From the IMG/VR virus record IMGVR_UViG_3300006947_000007, positions 18,406-82,405 of that record: a stretch of DNA of 64,000 bases. One strand, written 5' to 3'. This stretch comes from a virus. The notes under the pieces were generated by a model. The model was not told the origin of the DNA and ran no database searches. It saw only the letters and a list, made by a program, of their open reading frames with translations. Each line of letters starts with the position of its first letter. Position 1 is the stretch's first letter. Positions 1-8,214 of this stretch are shown here, piece after piece. The position numbers and the translations under genes were made by a program.

Positions 1-2
1 CT

Positions 3-719
3 GCTGGCGACCAGTGGCACGCTCCTAACTTTGAAGACCCCAATAGAGATGTTCTATCGCCTTTAGCGTTTAAAAAGATCGGTGATCATCTGTATACAAT
101 GACCGGTAATATCTTAGCAGAAGACTGTGAACGTATTGTTCCAGACCTACCTAAAGGTGACCATCCATTTACAGTTATATTAGAAAGCCCAGGCGGATCA
201 TTAGCAGATGGGGCCTGTTTAGCAGGGCATCTTAAAATTCGAAACGTAGTAACTGTAATTAGAGACACACCTATACTAAACGAAGACGGCGAAGTGATAT
301 ATGAGCCAGGACTAATTGGCCTAGCAGGCGATCCTGATCCAGATGGAAAAGTAATATGTGCCTCTTCGTGTTCATTACTATTTTTAGCAGGTGACAATCG
401 TTACTTGATTGGTGATGTGTGGTTAGGAATACACGGACCCAGAACACCTGATGATGCTATCGCTGGTATCGGTAAAAGAGCCCTCGAGGCATCAGCATAT
501 AGGACTTCAGCCGCAATAATGTTAATGTTAGATCAATTAGGAGTAACAGACAATCAAATTAAATATATGTTTGTTCAAGTTCCTTCAACATCGATGTATT
601 GGCTTAATGTAAAAGATTTTGAATATAAACCCGAACTCAAAACACTAGCTACCCACTATAAAAACTTTTGGGGTTTTACTGGCGTTGGTGCTGTAGGGTT
701 CGACGGTACTCAACAATGA
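3..719 (+). CDS. ClpP/SppA-like exported serine protease, 5' partial
   Basis: The reading frame is open from the first base, so the true start and any signal peptide lie outside the window. It carries the ClpP-fold signatures: SPGGSLADG (oxyanion glycine loop), then CASSCSLLFLAG with the probable nucleophile Ser, then HGPRTP with the probable catalytic His. This layout resembles the periplasmic ClpP-like group (COG3904) more than cytoplasmic ClpP, and the Cys pair around the nucleophile would fit a disulphide. It is first in a tight + strand operon with a transporter and a proton-channel pair. A second, cytoplasmic-looking ClpP closes the operon. Export is inferred, not seen. Confidence 0.7.
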   Translation, partial: AGDQWHAPNFEDPNRDVLSPLAFKKIGDHLYTMTGNILAEDCERIVPDLPKGDHPFTVILESPGGSLADGACLAGHLKIRNVVTVIRDTPILNEDGEVIYEPGLIGLAGDPDPDGKVICASSCSLLFLAGDNRYLIGDVWLGIHGPRTPDDAIAGIGKRALEASAYRTSAAIMLMLDQLGVTDNQIKYMFVQVPSTSMYWLNVKDFEYKPELKTLATHYKNFWGFTGVGAVGFDGTQQ

Positions 720-735
720 TCAAAGGAGATATACA

Positions 736-1761
736 ATGTTAAAATCGTTTTTTGGAACATGGGCCTATGCCTTTTATGCTTGGGCAATGCTAAGTGTATT
801 GCTAGGTATATCTTGGTACACCGTAGAAATACTTGTTTTTTATAATGCCTGGAATAAAGAAATTTATGATGTCATTCAAACATTAAACGAAGATAGATTT
901 TGGGAATTATTCTTAGGATTTGATTTAGGACGAATGTGGGAGTTTTTCACATTAACAGAAGACACAATGCCGTCATTTGTTGAGATTATAATATTATATA
1001 CACCAATAGCCGTGTATGCTTCTTGGCAAACACAAAGGTATTGTTTTAAATGGCGTGAAGCTAATACTCACCATTACTTAGTTAGGTGGGAGAATTGTAA
1101 AGCTAAAATAGAAGGTGGTAGTCAGCGTATACAAGAAGACTTAATGATATTTGGTAAAACCCTACAAGGGTTATTTACTGGATTCTTTTCTTCTATATTA
1201 ATACTAATTGCTTTCCTCCCTATTCTATGGGAATTGTCTGAAGGTTTGCCAATATGGAACGGCAAAATAATTCCAGGATTCTTAGTATGGGTAGCATTAA
1301 GTGTATCTATAGGTGGTACATTGATATCTGTTATCCTTGGTTGGAAACTTCCAAAACTTGAGTACAATAATCAAAAAGTTGAAGCTACTTTTAGAAAACA
1401 ATTAGTGTACTCCGAAGATGATTTTAATAGCAGGGCTACCGAAGTTCTATTTCCTATGTTTTCATCAGTTAAAAGAAACTACTATAGACTTTTTAACTGG
1501 TATATGGGATTTGGCGTCTGGCAAACAGCATTTGGATTATGTGTAGGCAACTTAGCACTTATCGTACTTGCTCCAGCATACTTCCAACAGCTGATTACTT
1601 TAGGCGTATTATTCCAAGTTCTAAACGCCTTTGGTAGAGTAGAAAGTTCAATGGGTTTCTTCATAGATAGATGGACTACAATTGTAGACTTTTTATCAGT
1701 AATAAAACGTATCCGTGAATTTAACAAGGCCCTGGACCAAGCAGAATTAGAGGAAAAATAA
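736..1761 (+). CDS. sbmA-like: SbmA/BacA-like inner-membrane peptide transporter
   Basis: A 341-residue polytopic membrane protein, shorter than E. coli SbmA (about 400 residues). Family-type segments are visible: an early FYNAWNKEIYDVIQ block, WREANTHHYLVRW, IEGGSQRIQEDLMIF (close to the IEGASQRVQED signature of SbmA) and a C-terminal FGRVESSMGFFIDRWTTI block. SbmA/BacA proteins are proton-driven importers of peptides, and BacA is needed for very-long-chain fatty acid lipid A. A good Shine-Dalgarno (AAAGGAGATATACA) precedes the ATG. The downstream ExbB-like gene follows within 1 base. It is unusual in a phage. The assignment rests on motif resemblance read by eye. Confidence 0.75.
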   Translation: MLKSFFGTWAYAFYAWAMLSVLLGISWYTVEILVFYNAWNKEIYDVIQTLNEDRFWELFLGFDLGRMWEFFTLTEDTMPSFVEIIILYTPIAVYASWQTQRYCFKWREANTHHYLVRWENCKAKIEGGSQRIQEDLMIFGKTLQGLFTGFFSSILILIAFLPILWELSEGLPIWNGKIIPGFLVWVALSVSIGGTLISVILGWKLPKLEYNNQKVEATFRKQLVYSEDDFNSRATEVLFPMFSSVKRNYYRLFNWYMGFGVWQTAFGLCVGNLALIVLAPAYFQQLITLGVLFQVLNAFGRVESSMGFFIDRWTTIVDFLSVIKRIREFNKALDQAELEEK

Positions 1762-1762
1762 A

Positions 1763-2245
1763 ATGATAAAGAAAACTTTAGCCAGATGGTGGCTAATTAC
1801 TGTCATCACATTGTGTGGATTTGTGCCAGTATATCAATACGGCATATTCCATGACATTTATAAGGCAGACGTGACTGGTATTCACTTAGTGATTTACGGT
1901 GTGTTTCTAATAGCAACAATTCTAACAGGGATTGCCGCTTATAGAACATCCAAGGATTCTAGCAAAAAATATAATTCAACAACACACAAAGTAATAGAAA
2001 TGAATTGGTTCTGTTCAGAAGCTATGATGACATTAGGTTTGATTGGTACTGTAGCAGGTATGATATATTTGTTTGGGCAGATCTTTTTAGACATAGATCC
2101 AAGTAATGCAGACGATTTGAAAAAGGCATTATCTTATATGGCTACTGGTTTGTCAACTGCTATGTACACTACGATTTGCGGTATGATCGGAGCGTTGCTT
2201 ATCAAGGTCCAATTAATGAGTATAGAGTTTGATCAAGATGGATAA
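1763..2245 (+). CDS. MotA/TolQ/ExbB-like proton channel subunit
   Basis: A 160-residue membrane protein with two N-terminal hydrophobic segments (about 8-27 and 42-60) and the family core LGLIGTVAGMIYLF (about 92-105) followed by ATGLSTAMYTTICGMIGALL (about 127-146). This matches the last two membrane helices of MotA/TolQ/ExbB stators, whose pentamers couple proton flow to work on a partner. It is compact compared with ExbB (about 240 residues), lacking most of the cytoplasmic insert. The next gene, overlapping by 8 bases, encodes a single-pass protein of the ExbD/MotB layout, so the two probably form one stator complex. Confidence 0.8.
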   Translation: MIKKTLARWWLITVITLCGFVPVYQYGIFHDIYKADVTGIHLVIYGVFLIATILTGIAAYRTSKDSSKKYNSTTHKVIEMNWFCSEAMMTLGLIGTVAGMIYLFGQIFLDIDPSNADDLKKALSYMATGLSTAMYTTICGMIGALLIKVQLMSIEFDQDG

Positions 2246-2918
2246 AAATAAGTATAAAAGCATGACATCATTCCTAGATATGTTATGGATATTACTAGCA
2301 GGGTTTGGTGCTATGTTTATTATTGCTTTTCTTCTTATACAACCTCCAGCAAAAGAGGCAGATATTATTAAGAAAGCAGAATATATTATTGTCCTTAGTT
2401 GGGACAGTAAAGTAGGTGATGATATTGACCTTTGGGTACAAGATCCAAAAGGTGTTACGGTTAGTTTTAAAAATAGATCAGCCGGCTTTATGAACTTAGA
2501 AAAAGACGACCTCGGAAGAACAAACGATACTATGACAGACGAGTATGGTACTGTAACTGTTATGGAAATAAACAGAGAAACAATAACACTTCGAGGGACT
2601 ATAGAAGGCGAATACCAAGTTATGATTCATGTTTACAACAGAGAGTTTAAGAGTATGGGCACAGGATTAGGCAGAGAACGAACTACTGGGCCGGTACCGT
2701 ATACAGTTGAAGTTGTTAAGATTAATCCTTATAGAATTGTTTATGCCGAAGAAGGATTTTATGAATTTGACAAACAGGAAATAAGCATTGTAAGATTTAA
2801 AGTAGATAAAAAAGGTTGGTTTGATGGTTTTAACAAAGATCCATCAAACATTATAATGATGAGATCTACCTCGTACGACGGCAATACTGAAACAGTAGAC
2901 GGGACACCAAGATTATGA
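2238..2918 (+). CDS. ExbD/MotB-type single-pass protein with DUF2135-like periplasmic domain
   Basis: The ATG at 2238 is preferred to an upstream TTG. It overlaps the channel gene's stop, suggesting translational coupling. A short basic N-terminus is followed by one membrane helix (about residues 14-36), the ExbD/MotB plan. The rest is a beta-rich domain starting YIIVLSWDSKVGDDIDLWVQ, which resembles DUF2135/YfaP-type domains (xLTWDxxxDIDLWVxDP). No OmpA-type peptidoglycan-binding domain is seen, unlike MotB or the Zorya component ZorB. Its probable role is periplasmic partner of the proton channel. The target is unknown. Confidence 0.7.
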   Translation: MDKNKYKSMTSFLDMLWILLAGFGAMFIIAFLLIQPPAKEADIIKKAEYIIVLSWDSKVGDDIDLWVQDPKGVTVSFKNRSAGFMNLEKDDLGRTNDTMTDEYGTVTVMEINRETITLRGTIEGEYQVMIHVYNREFKSMGTGLGRERTTGPVPYTVEVVKINPYRIVYAEEGFYEFDKQEISIVRFKVDKKGWFDGFNKDPSNIIMMRSTSYDGNTETVDGTPRL

Positions 2919-3415
2919 TACTAGATATAGAAACTACTAAACTCTTTTTAACAATATCAATTTTCATACTAATGGGATTTAGTTTATTAGTATCCATTCG
3001 TTACGGTAAACTAAATAAATGGACTTACATAATGATTCCTGTTATATTAGCGTTATCTATAACTGTTAAAATTAGTATAGAAGATATGTTAGGTTATCCT
3101 ACTAACAGACAAGTAACTAAAGAACAATTATACCTGACTCACATGATCGGTATAAACAAAGAATGGATATATATTTGGGCAATTGACAAACAAGTATCTA
3201 TGGTGCCAAGGTCATATAGAATAGACTATACTAAAGAAAATGAGAAAAAACTTAATGAAGCTAAGAATCAAGCATCAAGCGGAGTGCCAATGGGAGTGAC
3301 AATTGAACGGCCGCCTATATCATTAAGTGATAATCAAGATCAAACTAGAGTCCGAGTAGATATTTACAACAAATTTACTGGGGTAACTAAACAAATTAAT
3401 GGGGAAAATGAATGA
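2915..3415 (+). CDS. Hypothetical two-helix membrane protein
   Basis: 166 residues starting with two hydrophobic segments (about 9-27 and 37-53), followed by a soluble region of about 110 residues with no motif I recognise. It overlaps the stop of the previous gene by 4 bases (ATGA) and is itself overlapped by the next start, so it belongs to the membrane operon and is probably translated with it. Confidence 0.65.
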   Translation: MILDIETTKLFLTISIFILMGFSLLVSIRYGKLNKWTYIMIPVILALSITVKISIEDMLGYPTNRQVTKEQLYLTHMIGINKEWIYIWAIDKQVSMVPRSYRIDYTKENEKKLNEAKNQASSGVPMGVTIERPPISLSDNQDQTRVRVDIYNKFTGVTKQINGENE

Positions 3416-3990
3416 GTGAGAAAAAACAATTAACACCAGCAGACATGATACCACCTAAAATAGAATTACTATTAAATGGTATGTATGTGTTTATGGGAGA
3501 TGTTTCTATGGAAACTATGAGTCCAGTAGTTGACTGGATACTCGCTGAAAACATGAAAAAAACTAATAAAGCAAAAGAATTAACCTTAGGGATTTGTTCT
3601 CGAGGTGGAGACTTAAATGCCTGTTTTGCTTTAGTTGATGTTATGAGGGCGTCGTCAATACCCGTTAAAACAGTAGGACTTGGGATGATTGCTTCATGCG
3701 GTTTACTGTTGTTTATATCAGGTAAGAAAGGACGAAGAGTGCTTACACCTAATACAGCAATATTGTCTCACCAGTACAGTTGGGGAAGTGTAGGTAAAGA
3801 ACACGAACTATTTGCTCGTGTTAAGGAAATGGAACTAACCTCAGAGCGTTTAATTAATCACTATAGAAAGTGTACAGGATTATCAGAAAAGAAAATTAGA
3901 GAAGTTTTACTACCTCCTCAAGATGTATGGCTTGGTTCCGAAGAAGCCTTAGCATTAAAACTTTGCGATAGGGTAGAAAGCATTAAATAG
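3412..3990 (+). CDS. clpP-like: ClpP-like serine protease (cytoplasmic type)
   Basis: 192 residues, about the size of ClpP. The catalytic layout is readable: CSRGGDLNA near residue 65 (oxyanion loop), GMIASCGLLLF with Ser as nucleophile (ClpP has GMAASMG), then AILSHQYSWGSVG with His, then QDVWLGSEEALALKLCDRV containing the distal Asp region. There is no signal peptide. It ends the membrane operon and converges on the minus-strand oxygenase gene with an 8-base overlap. It may process virion or host proteins or work with a host Clp ATPase. The substrate is unknown. Confidence 0.8.
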   Translation: MSEKKQLTPADMIPPKIELLLNGMYVFMGDVSMETMSPVVDWILAENMKKTNKAKELTLGICSRGGDLNACFALVDVMRASSIPVKTVGLGMIASCGLLLFISGKKGRRVLTPNTAILSHQYSWGSVGKEHELFARVKEMELTSERLINHYRKCTGLSEKKIREVLLPPQDVWLGSEEALALKLCDRVESIK

Positions 3991-4645
3991 AATAGTATCT
4001 CATCATTAACGAATCCCTATTAAAATCTGTTAAGTTATTAATAGGGTTAACTAAATGCCAAGAATCTTCACTTGGTTTAATACACCAAGCGACATTAGGT
4101 ATAAATGGTATAGTTTCAATTGTCATGTAACTAATCTTTACATTAAATGCGTTAAATTTCTTTAGTAACTTTAAACCCAACCCTGGATGGCTGTTGTCAA
4201 TAGGACAGTATACTTGAAAGTTCAATAGTAATCCTTCATGATTCATATCTGTATGTGGTTTTAAATCTATAGTAATTTCTCTGACTAGTTCTGACCCGCC
4301 TTTTGCTTCTTCTGTAATACCAAACTTGTTAAAGATTGCTTCTTTAACATTTACATTAGACAATAACACATCAACTTCCACATGTACACTATTTGCTTTA
4401 TACATATCATAAGTTATTGTACCGGCTTCGTGTATGTTTTCCAATGTAGGGCTAAAGTCGCCTTTATTAGGTATTTCAATCTTTCGTATTGCTTTAAGAT
4501 TGTCGTTTGTTAATTTATTATTTGCTTGGACTAATCTGTTATACAGATCAGCGGGTAAAAAGTCATGGATTATAAAATGATCGAAAGGTGCCGATGACAC
4601 CGTTGCTTTATTAATTTTGGATAGTATATGATCTAAATGTTTCAT
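3983..4645 (-). CDS. 2OG-Fe(II) oxygenase-like protein
   Basis: 220 residues. The C-terminal half shows the facial triad of 2-oxoglutarate/Fe(II) dioxygenases: KPHTDM (HxD) and DSWHLVNP (distal His), with NRDSLMMRYY supplying a plausible 2OG-binding Arg. Such enzymes hydroxylate proteins, nucleic acids or small molecules. It lies next to tRNA-Glu and overlaps the convergent ClpP gene. It is one of several oxygenases in the window with little mutual similarity. Confidence 0.65.
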   Translation of the reverse strand: MKHLDHILSKINKATVSSAPFDHFIIHDFLPADLYNRLVQANNKLTNDNLKAIRKIEIPNKGDFSPTLENIHEAGTITYDMYKANSVHVEVDVLLSNVNVKEAIFNKFGITEEAKGGSELVREITIDLKPHTDMNHEGLLLNFQVYCPIDNSHPGLGLKLLKKFNAFNVKISYMTIETIPFIPNVAWCIKPSEDSWHLVNPINNLTDFNRDSLMMRYYSI

Positions 4646-4664
4646 TGCTCACTCATATTTATGT

Positions 4665-4739
4665 TGGTACACCCTAGGAGAATCGAACTCCTCTTGATGG
4701 CATGAAAAGCCACAGTCCTAACCGATAGACGAAGGGTGC
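4665..4739 (-). tRNA. tRNA-Glu (anticodon UUC)
   Basis: Folded by hand on the minus strand: acceptor GCACCCT pairs with AGGGTGT, the D stem is CGTC/GGAC, the anticodon stem GTGGC/GCCAT holds loop TTTTCAT (anticodon TTC), the T arm AGGAG-TTCGATT-CTCCT is canonical, the discriminator is A and CCA is encoded. Total 75 nt. Confidence 0.9.
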
Positions 4740-5063
4740 TTAAACTGTTTCTATGTCGTCAGCTATTTTAACTGAGATAACGTTAGCCCAGATGAAACTG
4801 CGCCAGCCTTCTGCTTTGATATCCCACACACTTTGTAAGTGTTCCTTAACAGGCTTAGGTTCCTCACCCTCTGCTAATGGCTTAGGACGATTCTCTACAG
4901 GTATTGCCTCGGTTACAAGTGTACACGTCATTACACGCTGTTCACCGTTTTTCTTTGTAAATGTTACTTCCATGATATTTGAGCGTAAATCTTCTTTAAC
5001 TTCAGAGTTACGTTCTGGATCATCAAATCCTATTTCTTCAAATAACTTCATTTGTACTGCCAT
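4740..5063 (-). CDS. Phage SH3-like beta-barrel protein (WYL_2/DUF2693-like)
   Basis: 107 residues ending in the pattern VWDIKAEGWRSFIWANVISV after an MEVTFTKKNGEQRVMTCTL strand pair. This matches the small SH3/Sm-like phage proteins grouped as WYL_2 (DUF2693), of unknown function. Its stop abuts the tRNA-Glu 5' end, so the two may be co-transcribed and separated by processing. Confidence 0.6.
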   Translation of the reverse strand: MAVQMKLFEEIGFDDPERNSEVKEDLRSNIMEVTFTKKNGEQRVMTCTLVTEAIPVENRPKPLAEGEEPKPVKEHLQSVWDIKAEGWRSFIWANVISVKIADDIETV

Positions 5064-5383
5064 TATGCTATAACTCCATAATAAAAATTTAATAAGCCAA
5101 CAACTATGAGAGTCACTAGCACCGCATTTAGAAAAATAAGAGCACGGTCATGCCATAGCATACCTACCCACAACCAACCAACAGTTCCAATTAAACCAAA
5201 CCATAAATCAATGTGAGGTATAGTTCCTACACTCCTGGCCGATGTTGCTATTAATATAAACATTACTGACACCCACTTAACATACCATGACAAGTCGCCC
5301 TTGGGCGTTATCTTCTTAAATACCCTAGTTGAATCTAGGGCTTTAATTTTATCATTAAGTTTTTGTCTTTTTTCAGATGCCAT
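5063..5383 (-). CDS. Hypothetical membrane protein
   Basis: 106 residues. About 30 polar residues precede three hydrophobic segments (about 33-48, 60-76 and 82-102) containing WFGLIGTVGWLWVGMLWHDRA. No enzymatic motif is seen. It overlaps both neighbours by a few bases, in a run of small membrane/exported genes. Confidence 0.6.
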   Translation of the reverse strand: MASEKRQKLNDKIKALDSTRVFKKITPKGDLSWYVKWVSVMFILIATSARSVGTIPHIDLWFGLIGTVGWLWVGMLWHDRALIFLNAVLVTLIVVGLLNFYYGVIA

Positions 5384-5489
5384 AAAAGATCTTTCCTACT
5401 TCAAAAGTAATTACAACTGCTACTAGAAAGTATACAGTATTTTTCATTCGGTTCATTGAACGTTCTAACTTATCCATTCCTTTACTCAT
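5373..5489 (-). CDS. Small single-pass membrane protein
   Basis: 38 residues (begins MSKGMDKLERSMNRMKN): an amphipathic basic stretch followed by one hydrophobic segment, TVYFLVAVVITFEVGKIFYG. GGAG lies 8 bases before the ATG, and the end overlaps the start of the next gene. Function unknown. Confidence 0.55.
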   Translation of the reverse strand: MSKGMDKLERSMNRMKNTVYFLVAVVITFEVGKIFYGI

Positions 5490-5504
5490 TTTTTTATCTC
5501 CACA

Positions 5505-5903
5505 TTATTTAAATTGTTGACACAACATCAAATCATCTACTTGATATTCTGTTGATTTAATACAAGTATAAGCCAATAATATTGTTTCTGTCATTTCGTT
5601 ATACTCTTCCTCGGTGTGTCCTACTGTCTCGATTATTGGCTCACAGCCCTGGTAACCACCACCGCATTTTCTATATACTTCAGCAACTACAAAATCTAAT
5701 GTTTTGTCTGCTTTGTTAAGTTCTTCTAACTTGTTAATAATAGGAATAGCACATTGTCCATTGCCGTAATTTTGTATAGACTTATGACAAATAGACATCT
5801 CATCATATATTACTCTGCCTTCACTTTTAAGACTAAGTTCTATCGCATCTGTAGTACCACTAAGTGCTAATGTAAGTAGTGATAATAAAATAAGATCTAT
5901 CAT
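5505..5903 (-). CDS. Hypothetical exported Cys-rich protein
   Basis: 132 residues with a short hydrophobic N-terminus (MIDLILLSLLTLALSG) that looks like a signal peptide, then a soluble region with six Cys residues (CHKS, QCAI, KCGGGYQGC, YTCIK, LCQQ), enough for three disulphides. No family recognised. Probably periplasmic or part of a cell-envelope interaction. Confidence 0.6.
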   Translation of the reverse strand: MIDLILLSLLTLALSGTTDAIELSLKSEGRVIYDEMSICHKSIQNYGNGQCAIPIINKLEELNKADKTLDFVVAEVYRKCGGGYQGCEPIIETVGHTEEEYNEMTETILLAYTCIKSTEYQVDDLMLCQQFK

Positions 5904-6097
5904 ACAGTCTTAGGTTTAGGTGACTCGTATATAGTGAGGTTGTCTAGGCCTTGATCTATCTTAGCCTTATCCATTATAGCATCAAAGGCTTTCTGATTCT
6001 GTAGTATTCTCAACTTTTTAAAGGCTTTCTGTGCCTCTGGTGTAGGCTTCTTCCAGCCTTTGTATTGTTCTTTAGCTCTTTCTTTTAATGACTTCAT
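5900..6097 (-). CDS. Hypothetical small basic protein
   Basis: 65 residues, Lys-rich and probably helical (MKSLKERAKEQYKGWKKPTP at the start). It overlaps the next gene by 4 bases. Nothing in the sequence shows its function. Confidence 0.55.
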   Translation of the reverse strand: MKSLKERAKEQYKGWKKPTPEAQKAFKKLRILQNQKAFDAIMDKAKIDQGLDNLTIYESPKPKTV

Positions 6098-6841
6098 TTA
6101 AGCCTCCTCGACTTTTTTAACATAATTTAAACTTGTTTCCCAAGCACCTTTATAAAACTTACTAAGACCAAGACGTTTCACCTTCGCTTTGATATCAATA
6201 ACATCATTAGTTTCACCTAATTCTTTACCGTTCCAAAAGTTAACAAGGAACTTGTTTTCGTATATACCTGTGTAAATAAATGATTCATAATTTTTAGAAT
6301 AAAAAGCATTTATAAGTTTAACACTACCTTCTATCTTATCACCTATTGAACCAATGTATTCATTAGCACAATTTTCTAATACAGTATCCTCAATAACTTC
6401 TTGTTTAGCATCTCTGTAATAAGCAGACGGAGTTGAACATAGTAAGCCTACTCCAAATGCCGGTACTTCTTCTTTGTCTAATGTTTGCCAAATGTTCTCA
6501 ACATACTCGTTAAGTTGACCACCTAGTGCTTCAAATATTTTACCTTGAAAGTGTGATTTAATATCTTCTGCTAGGCATTTATCTTCCATAGTGATTTCAA
6601 TCTTACAGGCTTGTAAGAAATCATATCTTTGTGGGTGGTGAGCATAACTAGGAAGGTTGCCTGTTACTAAAAAATATACTAGAGATTTGTTACTTGCTTT
6701 TGTAACAATCCATTTAGTAGGCTGATGATCAGGTTTGTGGTATTTTGTTTGATCTTCTTTAACATACGACCCGTTGATATGTTGGGCGGCACAAGCCGCC
6801 TGTAATACCAAATCTGTATTGTACGTTTTTGTTTGTTTCAT
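6098..6841 (-). CDS. Conserved-looking phage protein of unknown function
   Basis: A 247-residue soluble protein starting MKQTKTYNTDLVLQAACAAQ. The ATG at 6841 has an AAGG 8-11 bases upstream. ATGs at 6865/6862, coupled to the preceding stop, would add 7-8 residues. No transmembrane segment or motif that I can assign. It sits in the operon driven from the promoter at 7250-7278. Confidence 0.6.
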   Translation of the reverse strand: MKQTKTYNTDLVLQAACAAQHINGSYVKEDQTKYHKPDHQPTKWIVTKASNKSLVYFLVTGNLPSYAHHPQRYDFLQACKIEITMEDKCLAEDIKSHFQGKIFEALGGQLNEYVENIWQTLDKEEVPAFGVGLLCSTPSAYYRDAKQEVIEDTVLENCANEYIGSIGDKIEGSVKLINAFYSKNYESFIYTGIYENKFLVNFWNGKELGETNDVIDIKAKVKRLGLSKFYKGAWETSLNYVKKVEEA

Positions 6842-6864
6842 AGCATTAGCCTTATAGTACATCA

Positions 6865-7011
6865 TTAAAAGTCGTCTTTATCAATAGGTTGAGCAGGCCT
6901 CTCTTGGCAAATACCCGTACTTGGTAGTTCAATATCGACTGGCATATAACTACAACATCCAGCTAAAAATCCTGTACATAAAATAAACATTAAAGTTATT
7001 AAATATTTCAT
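6865..7011 (-). CDS. Small lipoprotein
   Basis: 48 residues. The signal sequence MKYLITLMFILCTGFLAGC ends in a lipobox (LAGC) with a second Cys next to it, followed by a short Pro-rich tail. The ATG at 7011 is preferred over an upstream start that lacks this signal layout. It lies directly after another small exported gene. A spanin-type outer-membrane lipoprotein is possible but unproven. Confidence 0.65.
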   Translation of the reverse strand: MKYLITLMFILCTGFLAGCCSYMPVDIELPSTGICQERPAQPIDKDDF

Positions 7012-7012
7012 G

Positions 7013-7216
7013 TTATTGTACCCATATATGGTTATATTTGGTTGGCATGTTTTCGCAATTATAAGCAGTATCACTAAATAGAATGCTTGGGAAGTTCTCC
7101 ACTTCAACACAAACTCCGGTGCTGTGGGACATTAATACGTTTGGAATAGAGAACATATAGTCAGCACCTACAAAACCTAAACCAAATATAACTAACCCTA
7201 CTATAACTGTTTTCAT
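7013..7216 (-). CDS. Small membrane/exported protein, first gene of operon
   Basis: 67 residues with one N-terminal hydrophobic segment (VIVGLVIFGLGFVGADYMF) and a tail with STGVCVEVENFP and YNCENMPTKYNHIWV. I associate this pattern with small conserved proteins of cyanophages and related marine phages, function unknown. The two Cys residues could form a disulphide outside the inner membrane. Its leader carries the sigma70-type promoter. Confidence 0.6.
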   Translation of the reverse strand: MKTVIVGLVIFGLGFVGADYMFSIPNVLMSHSTGVCVEVENFPSILFSDTAYNCENMPTKYNHIWVQ

Positions 7217-7249
7217 ATCTTCTACTCTTTTTATTAACTTATACTATGT

Positions 7250-7278
7250 ATTATACACTAGTCTAGGCCAAAAGTCAA
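7250..7278 (-). promoter_or_regulatory. Sigma70-type promoter (D) with palindromic upstream site
   Basis: On the minus strand TTGACT (7278-7273), a 17-nt spacer beginning TTTGGCC, and TATAAT (7255-7250), about 27 nt before the ATG at 7216 after the expected start point. A perfect 14-bp palindrome, AAAAGACGTCTTTT, lies just upstream at 7282-7295. It could be an operator. Confidence 0.8.
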
Positions 7279-7320
7279 CCGAAAAGACGTCTTTTTTTCA
7301 TCTAATTTAAGGATTTGTGG

Positions 7321-8214
7321 TTATTTGAAGGCTTCGTCGAAGAATTCAGCCATTTTAGACATATATTTGGAATGTAAATGATGGTAATCATCATGACAGT
7401 ACTGCCGAAAGTGTCTCCTCATTACGGCTCCAGGTGGATTGTTTTTTGCTTCTTGACTCTTAAATTCAACAACCGATTTTTCATATTCCCATTGTATCAT
7501 ATTGTTATTTTTTAACATATTTAGACTTGCTGGAATACGGAACGAACTCATTAACGCCGGCGACCAGGAGAACCAATATACTTGTTTACCTTTGGTTTTT
7601 CTTAAGAACGAGTCTATAAATTCACATTGTGCTACGACATCTGAGTGTTTAGATTTAAGGCCGCCATTAACATTTGTTAAGACTTGCTTATATCCTCGCC
7701 ACTGTTCCTCTGTTAAACTATTAAATGACATACCGGTTTTTTCGGTCCAATATTGATTTAATTCTTCAATAGACATATTAGCATGAAATGAATCTATTAC
7801 CGGTGTCGCGTGTTCACGGTATTCTTCGTATAGGTTTTGGGGTAGACCATCTACCCATTCTTGAACTGGAAAGTAACGTTCATAGTGCTCATGGTAGTCT
7901 GAATTAACGTGTGCTGAAAGACGCTCTCCTTCAGGAATTTCTAGTACAAATACATCAGGATCATATCGATTTATTAATTCTAATATTCTTTTAAAGTAAG
8001 GTTCAATGCCTTGAGCAGGCTCACTACAATTGTAAATTTTATTATTAGGATGTCTTTGAGAAACTGCTTGAACTAGATTAGTTTCAAATGCAAATCTAGG
8101 ATTCGACTTTCTCTTTTCTCCGGGCCAACTATTAACATAAAGATTAGATTTAAATTCATCCTCACATTGGGACAAATAACTTGTTCCAATAAAGGCATAT
8201 GATTTATCTATCAA
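7321..8214 (-). CDS. SGNH/GDSL hydrolase-like protein
   Basis: 297 residues. The N-terminus reads YAFIGTSYLSQ (block I-like, Ser within GTSY instead of GDS). A PDVFVLEIPEGERL strand follows, and the C-terminus has DDYHHLHSKYMSKMA, the D..H block V layout. It resembles the protein at 26063-26956 (FIGSSYM...DDAHLNHEGF). SGNH enzymes are often glycan O-acetyl esterases or transferases. The start overlaps the upstream gene by 4 bases. The enzyme class is fairly likely, the substrate unknown. Confidence 0.55.
   Translation of the reverse strand: MIDKSYAFIGTSYLSQCEDEFKSNLYVNSWPGEKRKSNPRFAFETNLVQAVSQRHPNNKIYNCSEPAQGIEPYFKRILELINRYDPDVFVLEIPEGERLSAHVNSDYHEHYERYFPVQEWVDGLPQNLYEEYREHATPVIDSFHANMSIEELNQYWTEKTGMSFNSLTEEQWRGYKQVLTNVNGGLKSKHSDVVAQCEFIDSFLRKTKGKQVYWFSWSPALMSSFRIPASLNMLKNNNMIQWEYEKSVVEFKSQEAKNNPPGAVMRRHFRQYCHDDYHHLHSKYMSKMAEFFDEAFK

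Noticed and set aside
1763-2918. A Zorya-type defence system
   Set aside because: The MotA-like and single-pass proteins fit, but no OmpA domain and no ZorC/D/E partner occurs; kept only as an analogy.
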